64,000 bases of DNA from Bradyrhizobium symbiodeficiens (GCF_002266465.3 NZ_CP029427.2:2482501-2546500), one strand, 5' to 3'; counted from the first letter of the stretch, positions 36,569 through 45,161 are shown. The notes: generated by a model from the letters alone, not told the origin. Program-made: numbers and translations.

Positions 36569-37657
36569 TTACTTGATCCCGGTGAGGGTGATGCCCTCGA
36601 TGAAGCGGCGCTGGGCAAAGAGGAAAGCGATCACGAGCGGGGCGATGATCACCATCGCCGCGGCCATCAGCGGGCCGTAGCTGGTGCCGGCCTCGTTGTT
36701 GCGGAAATGCGCGACCGCAAGCGGCGGCGTACGCAGTTGCTCGCTGTTGAGCACGATCAGCGGCCAGAAATAGTCGTTCCAATGCGCAACCACGGAGAAG
36801 ATGCCGAAGGCGGTGACGGCCGGGATCGCGGCCGGCAGCATCACCCGCCAGACGATGCCGAATTCGGAGATGCCGTCCATGCGGGCGGCATCGACGAGAT
36901 CGTCCGGCACGGTCTTGAAGAACTGGCGCATCAGGAAGATGCCGAAGACCGAGATCGTGAAGGGCAGGACGAGCGCGGCATAGCTGTCGAGCAGGCCGAC
37001 CTCGTGCAGCAGCAGGAAGACCGGGATCGCGGTCGCCTGCGGCGGGATCAGGATCCCGAACAGCACGAGCGCAAACAGCGTCTCGCGGCCGAGGAAGCGA
37101 AGTTTCGCGAGCGCATAGGCCGCCGGCAGCGCCACCATGATCTGCAGCACGAAGATCGAGACCGTGACGATGACGCCGTTGAGCAGGAAGCGCAGCAGAT
37201 TGGCCTTGGCAAACGCCTCGCGCAAATTGTCCCACAGCGCGAACTGGTGCGGGATCAGGTGCAGCTCGCTGGAGAAGACCTCGGTCTGCGGCTTGGATGC
37301 GGTCGAGATCATCCAGATGAAGGGCGCGAGCATGATCGCGGCGCCCGCGATCAGGAGCACGTGACGGAGGACCGCGTGCAACGGCAGGGCCGTCGCATAT
37401 GGTGTGCCGGATGCGGCGGCAATGGCAGTCGGCTCCCTCTCCCGCTTGCGGGGGAGGGCTGGGGTGGGGGCTGTCTCCGCATCGGGATTGCCAGGAATTG
37501 CGGAGGATGTCCCCGGGTGGAGAGAACCCTCACCCGCCGCGCTCTGCGAGCGCGTCGGCCTCTCCCGCAAGCGGGAGAGGCGGAGCAAGCCCGCGATCCC
37601 AGTGAAATCCATATGCGATTGCCCTGCCTGCAACGGGGAGGAATGCGTGTTGCTCAT
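36569..37657 (-). CDS. ABC transporter permease (UgpE-like) with repeat-derived N-terminal insert
   Basis: 362 residues; ATG 37657 overlaps the stop of the upstream permease (ATGA), which fixes the start. Binding-protein-dependent permease: TM1 VLLIAGAAIMLAPFIWMIST, EAA loop near DDLVDAARMDGISEFGIVWRVMLPAAIPA. Normal members begin only a few residues before TM1; here about 98 residues precede it, of which roughly 27-75 (LSRLRERPTRSQ...TPALPRKRERE) are encoded by a palindromic repeat read in frame. No ATG lies between the insert and TM1 (only TTG and GTG codons without ribosome sites). The cytoplasmic tail position may tolerate the insert. Confidence 0.9.
   Translation of the reverse strand: MSNTHSSPLQAGQSHMDFTGIAGLLRLSRLRERPTRSQSAAGEGSLHPGTSSAIPGNPDAETAPTPALPRKREREPTAIAAASGTPYATALPLHAVLRHVLLIAGAAIMLAPFIWMISTASKPQTEVFSSELHLIPHQFALWDNLREAFAKANLLRFLLNGVIVTVSIFVLQIMVALPAAYALAKLRFLGRETLFALVLFGILIPPQATAIPVFLLLHEVGLLDSYAALVLPFTISVFGIFLMRQFFKTVPDDLVDAARMDGISEFGIVWRVMLPAAIPAVTAFGIFSVVAHWNDYFWPLIVLNSEQLRTPPLAVAHFRNNEAGTSYGPLMAAAMVIIAPLVIAFLFAQRRFIEGITLTGIK
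37435..37580. repeat. CTCTCCCGC-nnGCGGGAGAG palindromic repeat inside a permease ORF
   Basis: Left terminus CCCTCTCCCGCTTGCGGGGG AGGG, right terminus CCTCTCCCGCAAGCGGGAGA GG; each end is itself a short hairpin and the two ends are inversely related. Internal CCCTCACCCGCCGCGCTCTG then CGAGCGCGTCGGCC is typical of this widespread rhizobial element. It lies wholly within the 5' part of the UgpE-like gene. Confidence 0.9.
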
Positions 37658-38601
37658 GTGTAATGCACGCCGCGATCGGCGAGCCTCGACTTGATCAGCG
37701 TGAGTGCGAGAACGAAGACCAGGAAGACGACCGTGATCGCCGCGGCGTAGCCGGAACGGAAGAACTCGAAGCCTTCCGTGTACATGGTGTGGATCAGCAC
37801 CTCGGTGGATTTCGACGGGCCGCCCTTGGTCAGCACGTGCACCGTGTCGAACACTTGGAAGGAGCGGATGCCGGAGATGACGACGACGAAGGTCGTGACC
37901 GGCCCGAGCATCGGCCATGTCACGAGGCGGAAGCGAGCCCAGCCGCTCGACGCACCGTCGATTTCGGCCGCTTCGTACAGCTGCTTGGGGATGGAGACGA
38001 GGCCGGCGAGGAACAGCACCATGTTGAAGCCGACAGCCTGCCAGATGCCGATCGCGCACAGCGCATAAAGGGCGGTGCTGCGGTCCTGCAGCCAGGCGAA
38101 GGCCGGCAGGCCCGCGTTGCGCAACAGCCCGTTCACCAGGCCGAATTGCGGATGCAGCATGAATTCCCACACCACCGCCATCGCGATCAGGGTCGCCATG
38201 ACCGGCAGAAAATAGATCGTCCGGTAGAGGCTGCGCAGGCTGGTGCCGCTCTGGATCAAAAGCGCGATCGCAAGGCCTGCGATCACGGCGCCGGGCACCA
38301 CGATCACGACATAGGTCAGCGTGTTGCGCAGTGCGGTCCAGAACACTTTGTCGGCGAACAGGTCCTGATAGTTGGCGAGCCCGATCCAGGAGAAATGCGG
38401 CGCGCCTAGCTGATAGTCGGTGAAGGACAGGGCGATCACGCCGGCGAGCGGACCGAGCAACATCACCAGCATGAGCGCTGCGGCTGGCGCCACCAGGGCG
38501 TACGCGGCGTATGTGCGCCGGCTGCCATGAGCCGGCAGGGCGCGCCTCGCAGTGCGGGCGGGCACGACAGCCGCGTCGATGGTCATCGAGCCGTCAGACA
38601 T
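37654..38601 (-). CDS. ABC transporter permease (UgpA-like)
   Basis: 315 residues, six membrane helices (AAYALVAPAAALMLVMLLGPLAGVIALSF; TLTYVVIVVPGAVIAGLAIALLI; TIYFLPVMATLIAMAVVWEFML; ALYALCAIGIWQAVGFNMVLFLAGL). EAA loop: IPKQLYEAAEIDGASSGWARFRLVTWPMLGPVTTF. SFTDYQLGAPHFSWIGLANYQDLF is the UgpA/MalF-type periplasmic segment. Overlaps the ATPase gene stop by 8 bp at its start and the second permease by 4 bp at its end, so the operon is translationally coupled throughout. Confidence 0.92.
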   Translation of the reverse strand: MSDGSMTIDAAVVPARTARRALPAHGSRRTYAAYALVAPAAALMLVMLLGPLAGVIALSFTDYQLGAPHFSWIGLANYQDLFADKVFWTALRNTLTYVVIVVPGAVIAGLAIALLIQSGTSLRSLYRTIYFLPVMATLIAMAVVWEFMLHPQFGLVNGLLRNAGLPAFAWLQDRSTALYALCAIGIWQAVGFNMVLFLAGLVSIPKQLYEAAEIDGASSGWARFRLVTWPMLGPVTTFVVVISGIRSFQVFDTVHVLTKGGPSKSTEVLIHTMYTEGFEFFRSGYAAAITVVFLVFVLALTLIKSRLADRGVHYT

Positions 38602-39745
38602 GGGCGGGCTCTCGGATGCGCTCGGACAGCTCCACTCTCAGCGGAATGCGCTTTCCGGCCGGATCGAAGACCCGCACGGCGTCGGGCGCGAAGCCGAAGG
38701 CTGCGGGACTTCCCATCGCGGGCAAGTGCCTGACGTCGGCGAGCCGCGCGATCAGGCGCAACCCGGCGTCTCCGATCGCAAGGTGCACGAAGGCCTCTGC
38801 GCCGAGGTTTTCGAGATGGACGACGCTACCGGAGAACGGCCCCGTGCCGAGTTCGATCCGCTCCGGGCGCACGCCGACGCGGCATTCGCCCGCGGTCGCG
38901 CCGCACGCAAGTCGCAGGGCGGTCCCCAGCACATCGATGCCGCCGTCTTTCCTGATGCGGCCGGGCAGGATGTTGATCTTCGGGCTGCCGATGAACTCGG
39001 CGACACGGATGTCGCCGGGGTCGTTGTAGATTTCCGCGGGCGTGCCGGCCTGGATCAGCTCACCGCCCATCATGACGGCGATCCGGCTCGACATGGTCAT
39101 CGCCTCGGCCTGGTCGTGCGTGACGTAGACGAACGTCGCCTTGAGGCGGCGATGCAGCTCGGCGAGCTCGGCGCGCATGTGGACGCGCAGCTTCGCGTCG
39201 AGATTGGAGAGCGGTTCGTCGAACAGGAAGGCGAGGGGCTCGCGCACCATGGCGCGTCCGACTGCGACGCGTTGCCGCTGTCCGCCGGACAATTGTCCGG
39301 GCTTGCGCCGCAGCAACGGCGCGATGTCGAGCTGCTCGGCGATGGTCTCGATGTCGGCGCGGATGCCCCGTTCCTTGGCGCGCCGGCCCGGCAGCAGCGG
39401 GCCGAGCAGCGGCAGCCGTTCGATCGCGGAGAGGCGCCGCATGCGCAACGGCACCGCAATGTTGTCGAAGGTACTCAAATGCGGATAGAGCGCATAGGAC
39501 TGGAATACCATTGCCAGATTGCGCGCGCTCGGGCGAATGCCGTCTACGGGGCGGCCGTCGATGTGGATTTGCCCGGAATTCTGCGGCTCGAGCCCGGCAA
39601 TGATGCGGAGCAGGGTCGACTTGCCGCAGCCGGAGGGACCGACCAGCGAGATGAACTCGCCGTCCTCGATCCGGAAATCGATGCCCTTCAGGACGTCGGT
39701 CCCGTCGAAGGATTTGCGGATTGCGGAAAGCTCGATTTGCGCCAT
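38594..39745 (-). CDS. ABC transporter ATP-binding protein (UgpC/MalK type)
   Basis: 383 residues from ATG 39745 (AGGGGA upstream); the longer frame covers the divergent LysR start and is rejected. Walker A GPSGCGKST at 36-44, Q-loop MVFQSYALYPHLSTFDNI, signature LSGGQRQRVAVGRAM, Walker B LAFLFDEPLSNLD, H-loop YVTHDQAEAMTMSSRIAVM. The C-terminal MalK-type OB (TOBE) domain begins near 245 (GSPKINILPGRI...). Between Q-loop and signature there is an unusual extra segment (RRLSAIERLPLLGPLLPGRRAKERG) lengthening the helical subdomain. Energises the importer formed by the two downstream permeases. Confidence 0.92.
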   Translation of the reverse strand: MAQIELSAIRKSFDGTDVLKGIDFRIEDGEFISLVGPSGCGKSTLLRIIAGLEPQNSGQIHIDGRPVDGIRPSARNLAMVFQSYALYPHLSTFDNIAVPLRMRRLSAIERLPLLGPLLPGRRAKERGIRADIETIAEQLDIAPLLRRKPGQLSGGQRQRVAVGRAMVREPLAFLFDEPLSNLDAKLRVHMRAELAELHRRLKATFVYVTHDQAEAMTMSSRIAVMMGGELIQAGTPAEIYNDPGDIRVAEFIGSPKINILPGRIRKDGGIDVLGTALRLACGATAGECRVGVRPERIELGTGPFSGSVVHLENLGAEAFVHLAIGDAGLRLIARLADVRHLPAMGSPAAFGFAPDAVRVFDPAGKRIPLRVELSERIREPAHV

Positions 39746-39816
39746 TCGCGCGGGTCCCCTGCTGCCTGTTGCGGCGCACGAGGAGTAGGGACGGCATCTG
39801 ACATTCACATAACGGT

Positions 39817-39827
39817 CAATGGCATTG
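39817..39827. promoter_or_regulatory. Inverted repeat CAATG-G-CATTG between LysR and importer operon
   Basis: CAATGGCATTG is palindromic about its central G and lies midway in the 151-bp region between divergent ugpC-like and LysR genes, where a LysR-type site would be expected. Only symmetry and position support it. Confidence 0.4.
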
Positions 39828-39896
39828 CCTATGCTGATCCCAGGTTTTGCTTTTGCCGGTCCGTGAGGCCGGGATATCGGTCGTGGAGTCGTTGTC

Positions 39897-40796
39897 GTGG
39901 CGTTGACGTCGTCGCGTGTCAGGGCGGTCAATGCTGTGTTCGACACCGGCAGCTTTGCCGCTGCGGCCAGGAAGTTGGGCGTGTCGCAGCCCGCCGTTGC
40001 GCAACTGGTGCGCGACCTCGAGGCCGCGTTCGCCGTTGCCCTGTTCGATCGGCACGGACAGAGCCTGATCGCGACGCCGTTGTGCAGGAGGCTCTATGCT
40101 GCAACGAGCCGCATGCAGGCGATCGAGGCGGATGCGATGGCCATCCTGGCGCAGCGCGACGAGCTGACGGGGGGCGAAATCCGCATCGGGCTAGGCAACG
40201 CCATGCCGGGGATGGCGCTGATCGCGGCGTTCCGCAATCTGTATCCGAAAATCCGGATCAACATCGAGATCGGGAGCTGGTCGGCGATCATGGCGGCGGT
40301 GGTCGACCAGCGCGTCGACGTCGCCGTGCTGCCGGAGGTGCCGCAGGACAACCGCTTCCGTCGCGAGCCCTGCGTGCAGCAGCGCGTCGTCGCGATCTGC
40401 CATCCCTTTCACGACCTCAGCCGGGAATCCCGCGTGTCCGCCCTCAGCCTGATGCAATATCCGCTGGTGTTTCGGACCCGGGATTCCGCGACCCAGCGCG
40501 TCGTGGACAGGGCGTTTCGCGCCGTCAATCTGCGCGCCACTCCGGCGATCGTCGTCAACACGCGCGAGGGAATGCTGGAGGCGGTCGCCAATCGGCTCGG
40601 TGTGGGCTTCGTTTGGGAGCACGGCTCGAGCCGTATCGATCGCATCGCCAAGGTGGCGATCGCGGAAATCGAGGCGGAAACGCCCGAATACATCTTCTCG
40701 CTGGCCGGCAAACGCGGCAAGCTGGTCGAGTTGTTCTATCTGGCCAGAAGTCTGTCGCGCTCGGCGGACGGTGCCGACATCCTGTCCGCCCCGTGA
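39897..40796 (+). CDS. LysR-family transcriptional regulator divergent from the importer operon
   Basis: 299 residues from GTG 39897 (GGAG upstream). HTH in residues about 8-38 (VRAVNAVFDTGSFAAAARKLGVSQPAVAQLVRDLEAAF). Effector domain from about residue 92 (GGEIRIGLGNAMPGMALIAAFRNLYPKIRINIEIGSWSAIMAAVVDQRVDVAVLPEVP; NTREGMLEAVANRLGVGFVW). The divergent arrangement predicts control of the five-gene importer/phosphodiesterase operon. Ligand unknown; the operon suggests a phosphate ester. Confidence 0.92.
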   Translation: MALTSSRVRAVNAVFDTGSFAAAARKLGVSQPAVAQLVRDLEAAFAVALFDRHGQSLIATPLCRRLYAATSRMQAIEADAMAILAQRDELTGGEIRIGLGNAMPGMALIAAFRNLYPKIRINIEIGSWSAIMAAVVDQRVDVAVLPEVPQDNRFRREPCVQQRVVAICHPFHDLSRESRVSALSLMQYPLVFRTRDSATQRVVDRAFRAVNLRATPAIVVNTREGMLEAVANRLGVGFVWEHGSSRIDRIAKVAIAEIEAETPEYIFSLAGKRGKLVELFYLARSLSRSADGADILSAP

Positions 40797-41019
40797 AGCG
40801 GCCGTCGGGCCGAGGCCTTCCTGCGTGGTCGCCTACAGGGTGTGGCGAGCCGTGACTGCAACCGATATGTTGCGCAGCGGCAATGTAACATATTTACGAA
40901 ATTTAGATGCGGAATTTGGTCAGCCGGCCCAAGATGGGCTATGCTGGTCCCTGCGTCGAGCACAAGAATGAGACGTCGGGAGATGGCATGGGACGCCAGC
41001 GGCGGACGGGATTGCATCC

Positions 41020-41847
41020 ATGATGACGTTACCGAGGCTGGCAGCCGAATCTCTGGAGAAGTTGCTCGGTACGTTCATGCGTCGCCGGTACGACGAGACC
41101 TCCGCAAGCATCGTCGAGAGCGCGACCCGGACCGCGATGGAATGCATCGGCAACAGCGATGCGCTCTATCACAACATCGAGCACACGATGCTGGTGACGC
41201 TGGCCGGTCATTCCATCCTCAGCGGCCGGAGTCTTCATACCCATCTGTCGGCCGAGGATTACGTCCACGTCCTGATCGCCTGCCTCGCCCACGACATCGG
41301 CTATGTGCGCGGGCTGTTCGAGGAGGACGACGCCGACGGCTTCGTCATCGACGCGGCCAACACCAAGATCTCACTACCGCGCGGTGCATCGGACGCGAGC
41401 CTGATGATGTATCACGTCGATCGCTCGAAGCTGTATGTGACGCGGCGGCTGCGGCATATTCCCGGACTCGATCCTGAACGCATCGCCCGCGCCATCGAGG
41501 GCACGCGGTTTCCCGCGCAGCAGGGCCAGGACTACGACGACGAAGCCTCGATCCTGCGCGCCGCCGATTTCATCGGTCAGCTCGGCGATCCCAACTATCT
41601 GCGCAAGGCCAACGCGCTCTATTACGAGTTCGAGGAGGTCGGCATCAATCGCCAGCTCGGCTACGATTCGCCGGCCGACATCGTGAACCGCTATCCACAG
41701 TTCTATTGGAATAGCGTTGCACCGCACATCCAGACCGAGATCGGCTATCTGAACAAGACCGAGATCGGCCGGCAATGGATCGCCAATCTCTACAGCAACG
41801 TGTTCCGCGCCGAGCGCGACATCTCGCTGTCGGGACCGCAGCGGTAG
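41020..41847 (+). CDS. HD-domain metal-dependent phosphohydrolase
   Basis: 275 residues. HD signature: His of YHNIEHTMLVTLAGHSIL, His-Asp of LIACLAHDIGYVRGLF and a later Asp (in SILRAADFIGQLGDPNYL), the H...HD...D order of the superfamily. It lacks the GYP motif of c-di-GMP phosphodiesterases, so cleavage of a nucleotide or other phosphate is likely but the substrate is unknown. N-terminal part MTLPRLAAESLEKLLGTFMRRRYDETSASIVESATRTAMECIG is helical. Stands alone, preceded by a 223-bp region with an AT-rich stretch (TGTAACATATTTACGAAATTT near 40885) that may hold its promoter. Confidence 0.85.
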   Translation: MMTLPRLAAESLEKLLGTFMRRRYDETSASIVESATRTAMECIGNSDALYHNIEHTMLVTLAGHSILSGRSLHTHLSAEDYVHVLIACLAHDIGYVRGLFEEDDADGFVIDAANTKISLPRGASDASLMMYHVDRSKLYVTRRLRHIPGLDPERIARAIEGTRFPAQQGQDYDDEASILRAADFIGQLGDPNYLRKANALYYEFEEVGINRQLGYDSPADIVNRYPQFYWNSVAPHIQTEIGYLNKTEIGRQWIANLYSNVFRAERDISLSGPQR

Positions 41848-41855
41848 GTCCCTTC

Positions 41856-41931
41856 GTAGCCCGGATGAGCGAAGCGATGTCCGGGGCCGGTGGTGCAAGA
41901 GCCCGGATGTCGCTACGCTCATCCGGGCTAC
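41856..41931. repeat. Intergenic palindrome (GTAGCCCGGATGAGCG type)
   Basis: Left arm GTAGCCCGGATGAGCGAAGC then GATGTCCGGG; right arm GCCCGGATGTCGCTACGCTC then ATCCGGGCTAC. The arms are inverse complements with a short insert. A known abundant element type in Bradyrhizobium-like genomes; lies between the HD hydrolase and the alpha/beta hydrolase. Confidence 0.88.
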
Positions 41932-41955
41932 GGCCCTTCAACTCCGTGAATCATC

Positions 41956-42855
41956 ATGCAAGAAAAAACGATCGCCACGGACGTCCTCGACATCACCTAT
42001 CGCGAATATGGCGCGCCCGACGGCTGGCCCTGCATCATGGGGCACGGCTTTCCCTATGACGTGAACGCCTATGCGGAGACCGCGCCGATCATGGCACGAG
42101 CCGGCGCGCGCGTTCTGGTGCCCTGGCTGCGCGGCTATGGCCCGACGCGGTTTCGCTTCGCCGACACGCCGCGCTCCGGCGAGCAGGCGGCGCTCGGGGC
42201 CGATCTGCTGGCCTTCATGGACGCGCTCGGCATCGGGCGTGCCGTCGTCGGCGGCTATGATTGGGGCGGCCGCGCGGCCTGCGTGGTCTCGGCGCTCCAT
42301 CCGGAGCGAGTGGTCGGGCTCGTCTCCGGCAATTCCTACAACATCCAGAACATCGCCCGCGCCATGGAGCCGGCCTCGCCGCCGGAGGAGGCTGCGCTCT
42401 GGTATCAATATCTCTTCCACAACGAGCGCGGTCGCCGCGCGTTGGAGCGCAACCGGCGCGGCTTTGCCCGCCAGCTCTGGGCGATGTGGTCGCCGAAATG
42501 GGCGTTCGACGACGCGACGTTCGAACGGAGCGCGGCGTCGTTCGACAATCCTGACTTCGTCGACGTCGTGATCCACTCCTACCGCCACCGCTACGCGCTG
42601 GTCGAGGGCGACCCTGCCTATGCGGGAATCGAGGCGAAGCTCGCAAGCCAGCCGCCGATCCGCGTTCCGACCATCGCGATCGACGGCGACAGCGACGGCG
42701 TCAATCCCGGCACCGGCCATCACGCGCGCAAGTTCGAGGGCCCCTTCGAGCGGCGTGTCTTCACAAATGCCGGTCATAATTTGCCGCAGGAGCGCCCGGC
42801 CGAATGGGCGCAGGCGGTTCTGGACCTGTACGAAGCGGCAGAGCGTTCCCGCTGA
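41956..42855 (+). CDS. Alpha/beta hydrolase with Asp nucleophile (epoxide hydrolase-like)
   Basis: 299 residues. HGFPYD oxyanion loop (GHGFPYDVNAY), nucleophile elbow GGYDWGGRAA with Asp102 in place of Ser, and late His in NAGHNLPQERP. An Asp nucleophile and a helical cap (residues about 130-215, rich in Trp/Arg) are the marks of epoxide hydrolases and haloalkane dehalogenases. Cytoplasmic, no signal peptide. Substrate unknown. The start ATG is 24 bp beyond the repeat. Confidence 0.85.
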   Translation: MQEKTIATDVLDITYREYGAPDGWPCIMGHGFPYDVNAYAETAPIMARAGARVLVPWLRGYGPTRFRFADTPRSGEQAALGADLLAFMDALGIGRAVVGGYDWGGRAACVVSALHPERVVGLVSGNSYNIQNIARAMEPASPPEEAALWYQYLFHNERGRRALERNRRGFARQLWAMWSPKWAFDDATFERSAASFDNPDFVDVVIHSYRHRYALVEGDPAYAGIEAKLASQPPIRVPTIAIDGDSDGVNPGTGHHARKFEGPFERRVFTNAGHNLPQERPAEWAQAVLDLYEAAERSR

Positions 42856-43081
42856 GAGGCCGCAAGCGCGCTCGCCCGTTCGGGGCCTTCAATTTATCGC
42901 GATCTCCATCGTTTTCGACGCCGTCGTCACGATGCTGGGGGGCGCGCCGGCGTAAGCTCGCGATCGGGCTTGACTTGCGTCAATGTTGCCGCCGCCGGGT
43001 GCTGCTCTGCTGGCGCTCGTCCCGGAGCGGCGGATGCTGTTCTCGGCTGCGTTCCGGGTCTCGCATGCAGGAGTGGCCGCC

Positions 43082-43657
43082 ATGACAAGTGCTTCGGATA
43101 CGTCTCACCATGCCAGCCTCGGCTCCGGCATTGCGGCCTTGCATGCCAAATGGGGCTGGATCGTCGCGCTCGGCTTCGTCTATCTCATCGCCGGCTTCGT
43201 CGCGCTCGGCAGCGTGGTGATGGCGACGGTGGCGAGCGTGATCGTGGTCGGAGCGATGATGATCGTCGCCGGCGCCGCCGAAATGATCGGCGCATTCCAG
43301 ATGAAGAGCTGGGGCAAGTTCCTGGTCTGGGCCTTGCTCGGCGTGCTCTACGTCGTCGCGGGATTCCTCACCTTCGCGAATCCGCTGTTCGCCGCCGTTC
43401 TGCTGACGCTGTTTCTCGGCGCCTCGCTGATCGCGTCGGGCGCCGTCAGGCTGTTTCTCGCTTTCAACATGAAGCGTGAAAGCCCGTGGGTGTGGGTGGC
43501 ACTGTCGGGCGCCATCACGCTGCTGCTGGGCCTTCTGATCGTCGCGCGCTGGCCGGTGAACAGCGTCTACATCCTCGGTCTGTTCCTCGGCCTCGACCTG
43601 ATCATGGCCGGCGCCGGCTGGATCAGCCTGGGCTTCAGCTTAAAGCGGCGCGGCTAG
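43082..43657 (+). CDS. HdeD family (DUF308) membrane protein
   Basis: 191 residues from ATG 43082 (AGGAG upstream); an earlier ATG adds an unsupported tail. Six hydrophobic segments arranged as three tandem DUF308 hairpins: WGWIVALGFVYLIAGFVALG, ATVASVIVVGAMMIVAGAAEMIGAF, FLVWALLGVLYVVAGFLTFANPLFAAVLLTLFLGASLIASG, WVWVALSGAITLLLGLLIVARWPVNSVYILGLFLGLDLIMAG. HdeD helps Enterobacteria resist acid at high cell density; in alphaproteobacteria the role is not established. Confidence 0.9.
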   Translation: MTSASDTSHHASLGSGIAALHAKWGWIVALGFVYLIAGFVALGSVVMATVASVIVVGAMMIVAGAAEMIGAFQMKSWGKFLVWALLGVLYVVAGFLTFANPLFAAVLLTLFLGASLIASGAVRLFLAFNMKRESPWVWVALSGAITLLLGLLIVARWPVNSVYILGLFLGLDLIMAGAGWISLGFSLKRRG

Positions 43658-43706
43658 GCCATCAGCAACTCGACGCAAGACCATCTTGCGGAACTCCGCT
43701 GATCTG

Positions 43707-43730
43707 ACGTGCTGACAAAAAGCAGCACGT
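43707..43730. other. Hairpin ACGTGCTG-acaaaaag-CAGCACGT
   Basis: Perfect 8-bp stem with an A-rich 8-nt loop, between the HdeD-like stop and the binding-protein start, 43 bp before the latter's ATG. May end the first transcript or sit in the second leader; no T-tract on either side. Confidence 0.6.
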
Positions 43731-43772
43731 CGCGCGGCCGCCCCGCGCGGACGATGATCACCGGGAGAAACC

Positions 43773-44984
43773 ATGAAAGCCGCCTTGGCCCTGGCCGCAG
43801 CGATCTCTGCCGCCTGCCTGTCCACGCCAGTCTCCGCGCAAAAATCCTACGGTCCGGGAGTCAGCGATACCGAGATCAAGATCGGCAACACCATGCCCTA
43901 TAGCGGGCCGGCCTCGCCGCTCAGCATCACCGGCAAGGTGATCGCGGCCTATTTCGACGAGGTCAACGAGAAGGGCGGCGTGAACGGCCGCAAGCTCAAT
44001 CTGATCTCGCTGGATGACGCGTTCTCGCCGCCGAAGACGATGGAGGCCGCGCGGCGCCTCGTCGAAGGCGACGGCGTCGCCTTCATCTTCGCGACCATGG
44101 GCACGGCGCCGAGCTCGGCGATCGCAAAATATCTGAACAGCAACAAGGTGCCGCAGCTCTTCCTGATCAGCTCTGCATCGAAGTGGAACGATCCAGCCAA
44201 CATGCCCTGGTCGATGGCGCTGCCCTGGGCGCCGAACTACACCAGCGAGGCCGCCATCGACGTCGCCTATGCCCGCGCCAAGAACCCGAATGCGCGCTTC
44301 GCGGTGCTCTATCAGAACGATGACGCCGGCAAGGAATATCTTCGCGGGGTCAAGGAAGCGCTCGGCGCCGACGCCGACAAGGCGATCGCGATGGCCTCGA
44401 GCTTCGAGGTCGCCGATCCCACGGTCGATTCCCAGGTGCTGACGCTGGCGAACACCAAGGCCGACGTCTTCATGATCTATTCGGTGACGCCGCGCGCCTG
44501 CGCGCAGGCGATCCGGAAAGCGCACGAGGTCGGCTGGCAGCCGACGCGCTTCCTCGCCAGCGGCTGCGCCAACAAGGCGACCGTGATGGTGCCGGCGGGC
44601 CTCGACGCCGGCAAGGGCGTGCTCTCGCTCGGCTCCCTCAAGCCCTTCGTCGAGCAGCCGAAGAACGATCCGGCGATGACGGCCTATATCGACTTCATGA
44701 AGAAGCGCCTGCCCAATGCCGACGTCAACAACGTTGCCGGCCTCTACGGCTACACCGTCGCCGAGGCGCTGGTGGTGCTGCTCAAGCAGTGCAAGGACAA
44801 TCTGACGCGCGAGAACATCATGGCGCAGGCCGCGAACCTCAAGAACGTGCCGCTGTCGCTGCTGATGCCCGGCATCACCCTCAACACCACGCCGCAGGAT
44901 TTCCGTCCGATCAAGGACGGTTACATGCTGCAATTCGACGGCAACGACTGGGTGGTCGCGAGCGAGCTGTTGAAAGGGACGTGA
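43773..44984 (+). CDS. ABC transporter substrate-binding protein, Leu/Ile/Val-binding type
   Basis: 403 residues; GGGAGAAACC before ATG. Signal peptide MKAALALAAAISAACLSTPVSA, then QKSYGPGVSDTEIKIGNTMPYSGPASPLSITGKVIAAYFDEVNEKGGVNGRKLNLISLDDAFSPPKTMEAARRLVE, the typical periplasmic-binding-protein type I (LivK) start. Other features: VLYQNDDAGKEYLRGVKEALG, NVAGLYGYTVAEALVVLLKQC. No permease or ATPase gene lies nearby, so it is an orphan, a common situation in Bradyrhizobium. Ligand may be an amino acid, aromatic or amide compound. Confidence 0.92.
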   Translation: MKAALALAAAISAACLSTPVSAQKSYGPGVSDTEIKIGNTMPYSGPASPLSITGKVIAAYFDEVNEKGGVNGRKLNLISLDDAFSPPKTMEAARRLVEGDGVAFIFATMGTAPSSAIAKYLNSNKVPQLFLISSASKWNDPANMPWSMALPWAPNYTSEAAIDVAYARAKNPNARFAVLYQNDDAGKEYLRGVKEALGADADKAIAMASSFEVADPTVDSQVLTLANTKADVFMIYSVTPRACAQAIRKAHEVGWQPTRFLASGCANKATVMVPAGLDAGKGVLSLGSLKPFVEQPKNDPAMTAYIDFMKKRLPNADVNNVAGLYGYTVAEALVVLLKQCKDNLTRENIMAQAANLKNVPLSLLMPGITLNTTPQDFRPIKDGYMLQFDGNDWVVASELLKGT

Positions 44985-45031
44985 GGGGGCGAGCAAACCG
45001 GGTGAGTGGGCTCTCTCCGCGAGCTCGGAAT

Positions 45032-45126
45032 CGTAGGGTGGGCAAAGGCGCCCTTGCGCCGTGCCCACCACCTATCAATTATGATCGAGAGAAATCGTGG
45101 GCACGCTTCGCTTTGCCCACCCTACG
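45032..45126. repeat. Intergenic palindrome (CGTAGGGTGGGCAAAG type)
   Basis: Left arm CGTAGGGTGGGCAAAGGCGC then CTTGCGCCGTGCCCACC; right arm GTGGGCACGCTTCGCTTTGC then CCACCCTACG. A highly recurrent element in Bradyrhizobium intergenic DNA. It separates the binding-protein gene from the acyl-CoA dehydrogenase gene; the longer dehydrogenase frame reads into it and was trimmed. Confidence 0.9.
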
Positions 45127-45161
45127 ACACCGGCGCGATGGTCGGCGAGCGGAGGATTAAA

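Noticed and set aside
36569..38170. 533-residue version of the second permease
   Set aside because: The N-terminal part overlaps the first permease gene in another frame; the ATGA overlap fixes the start at 37657.
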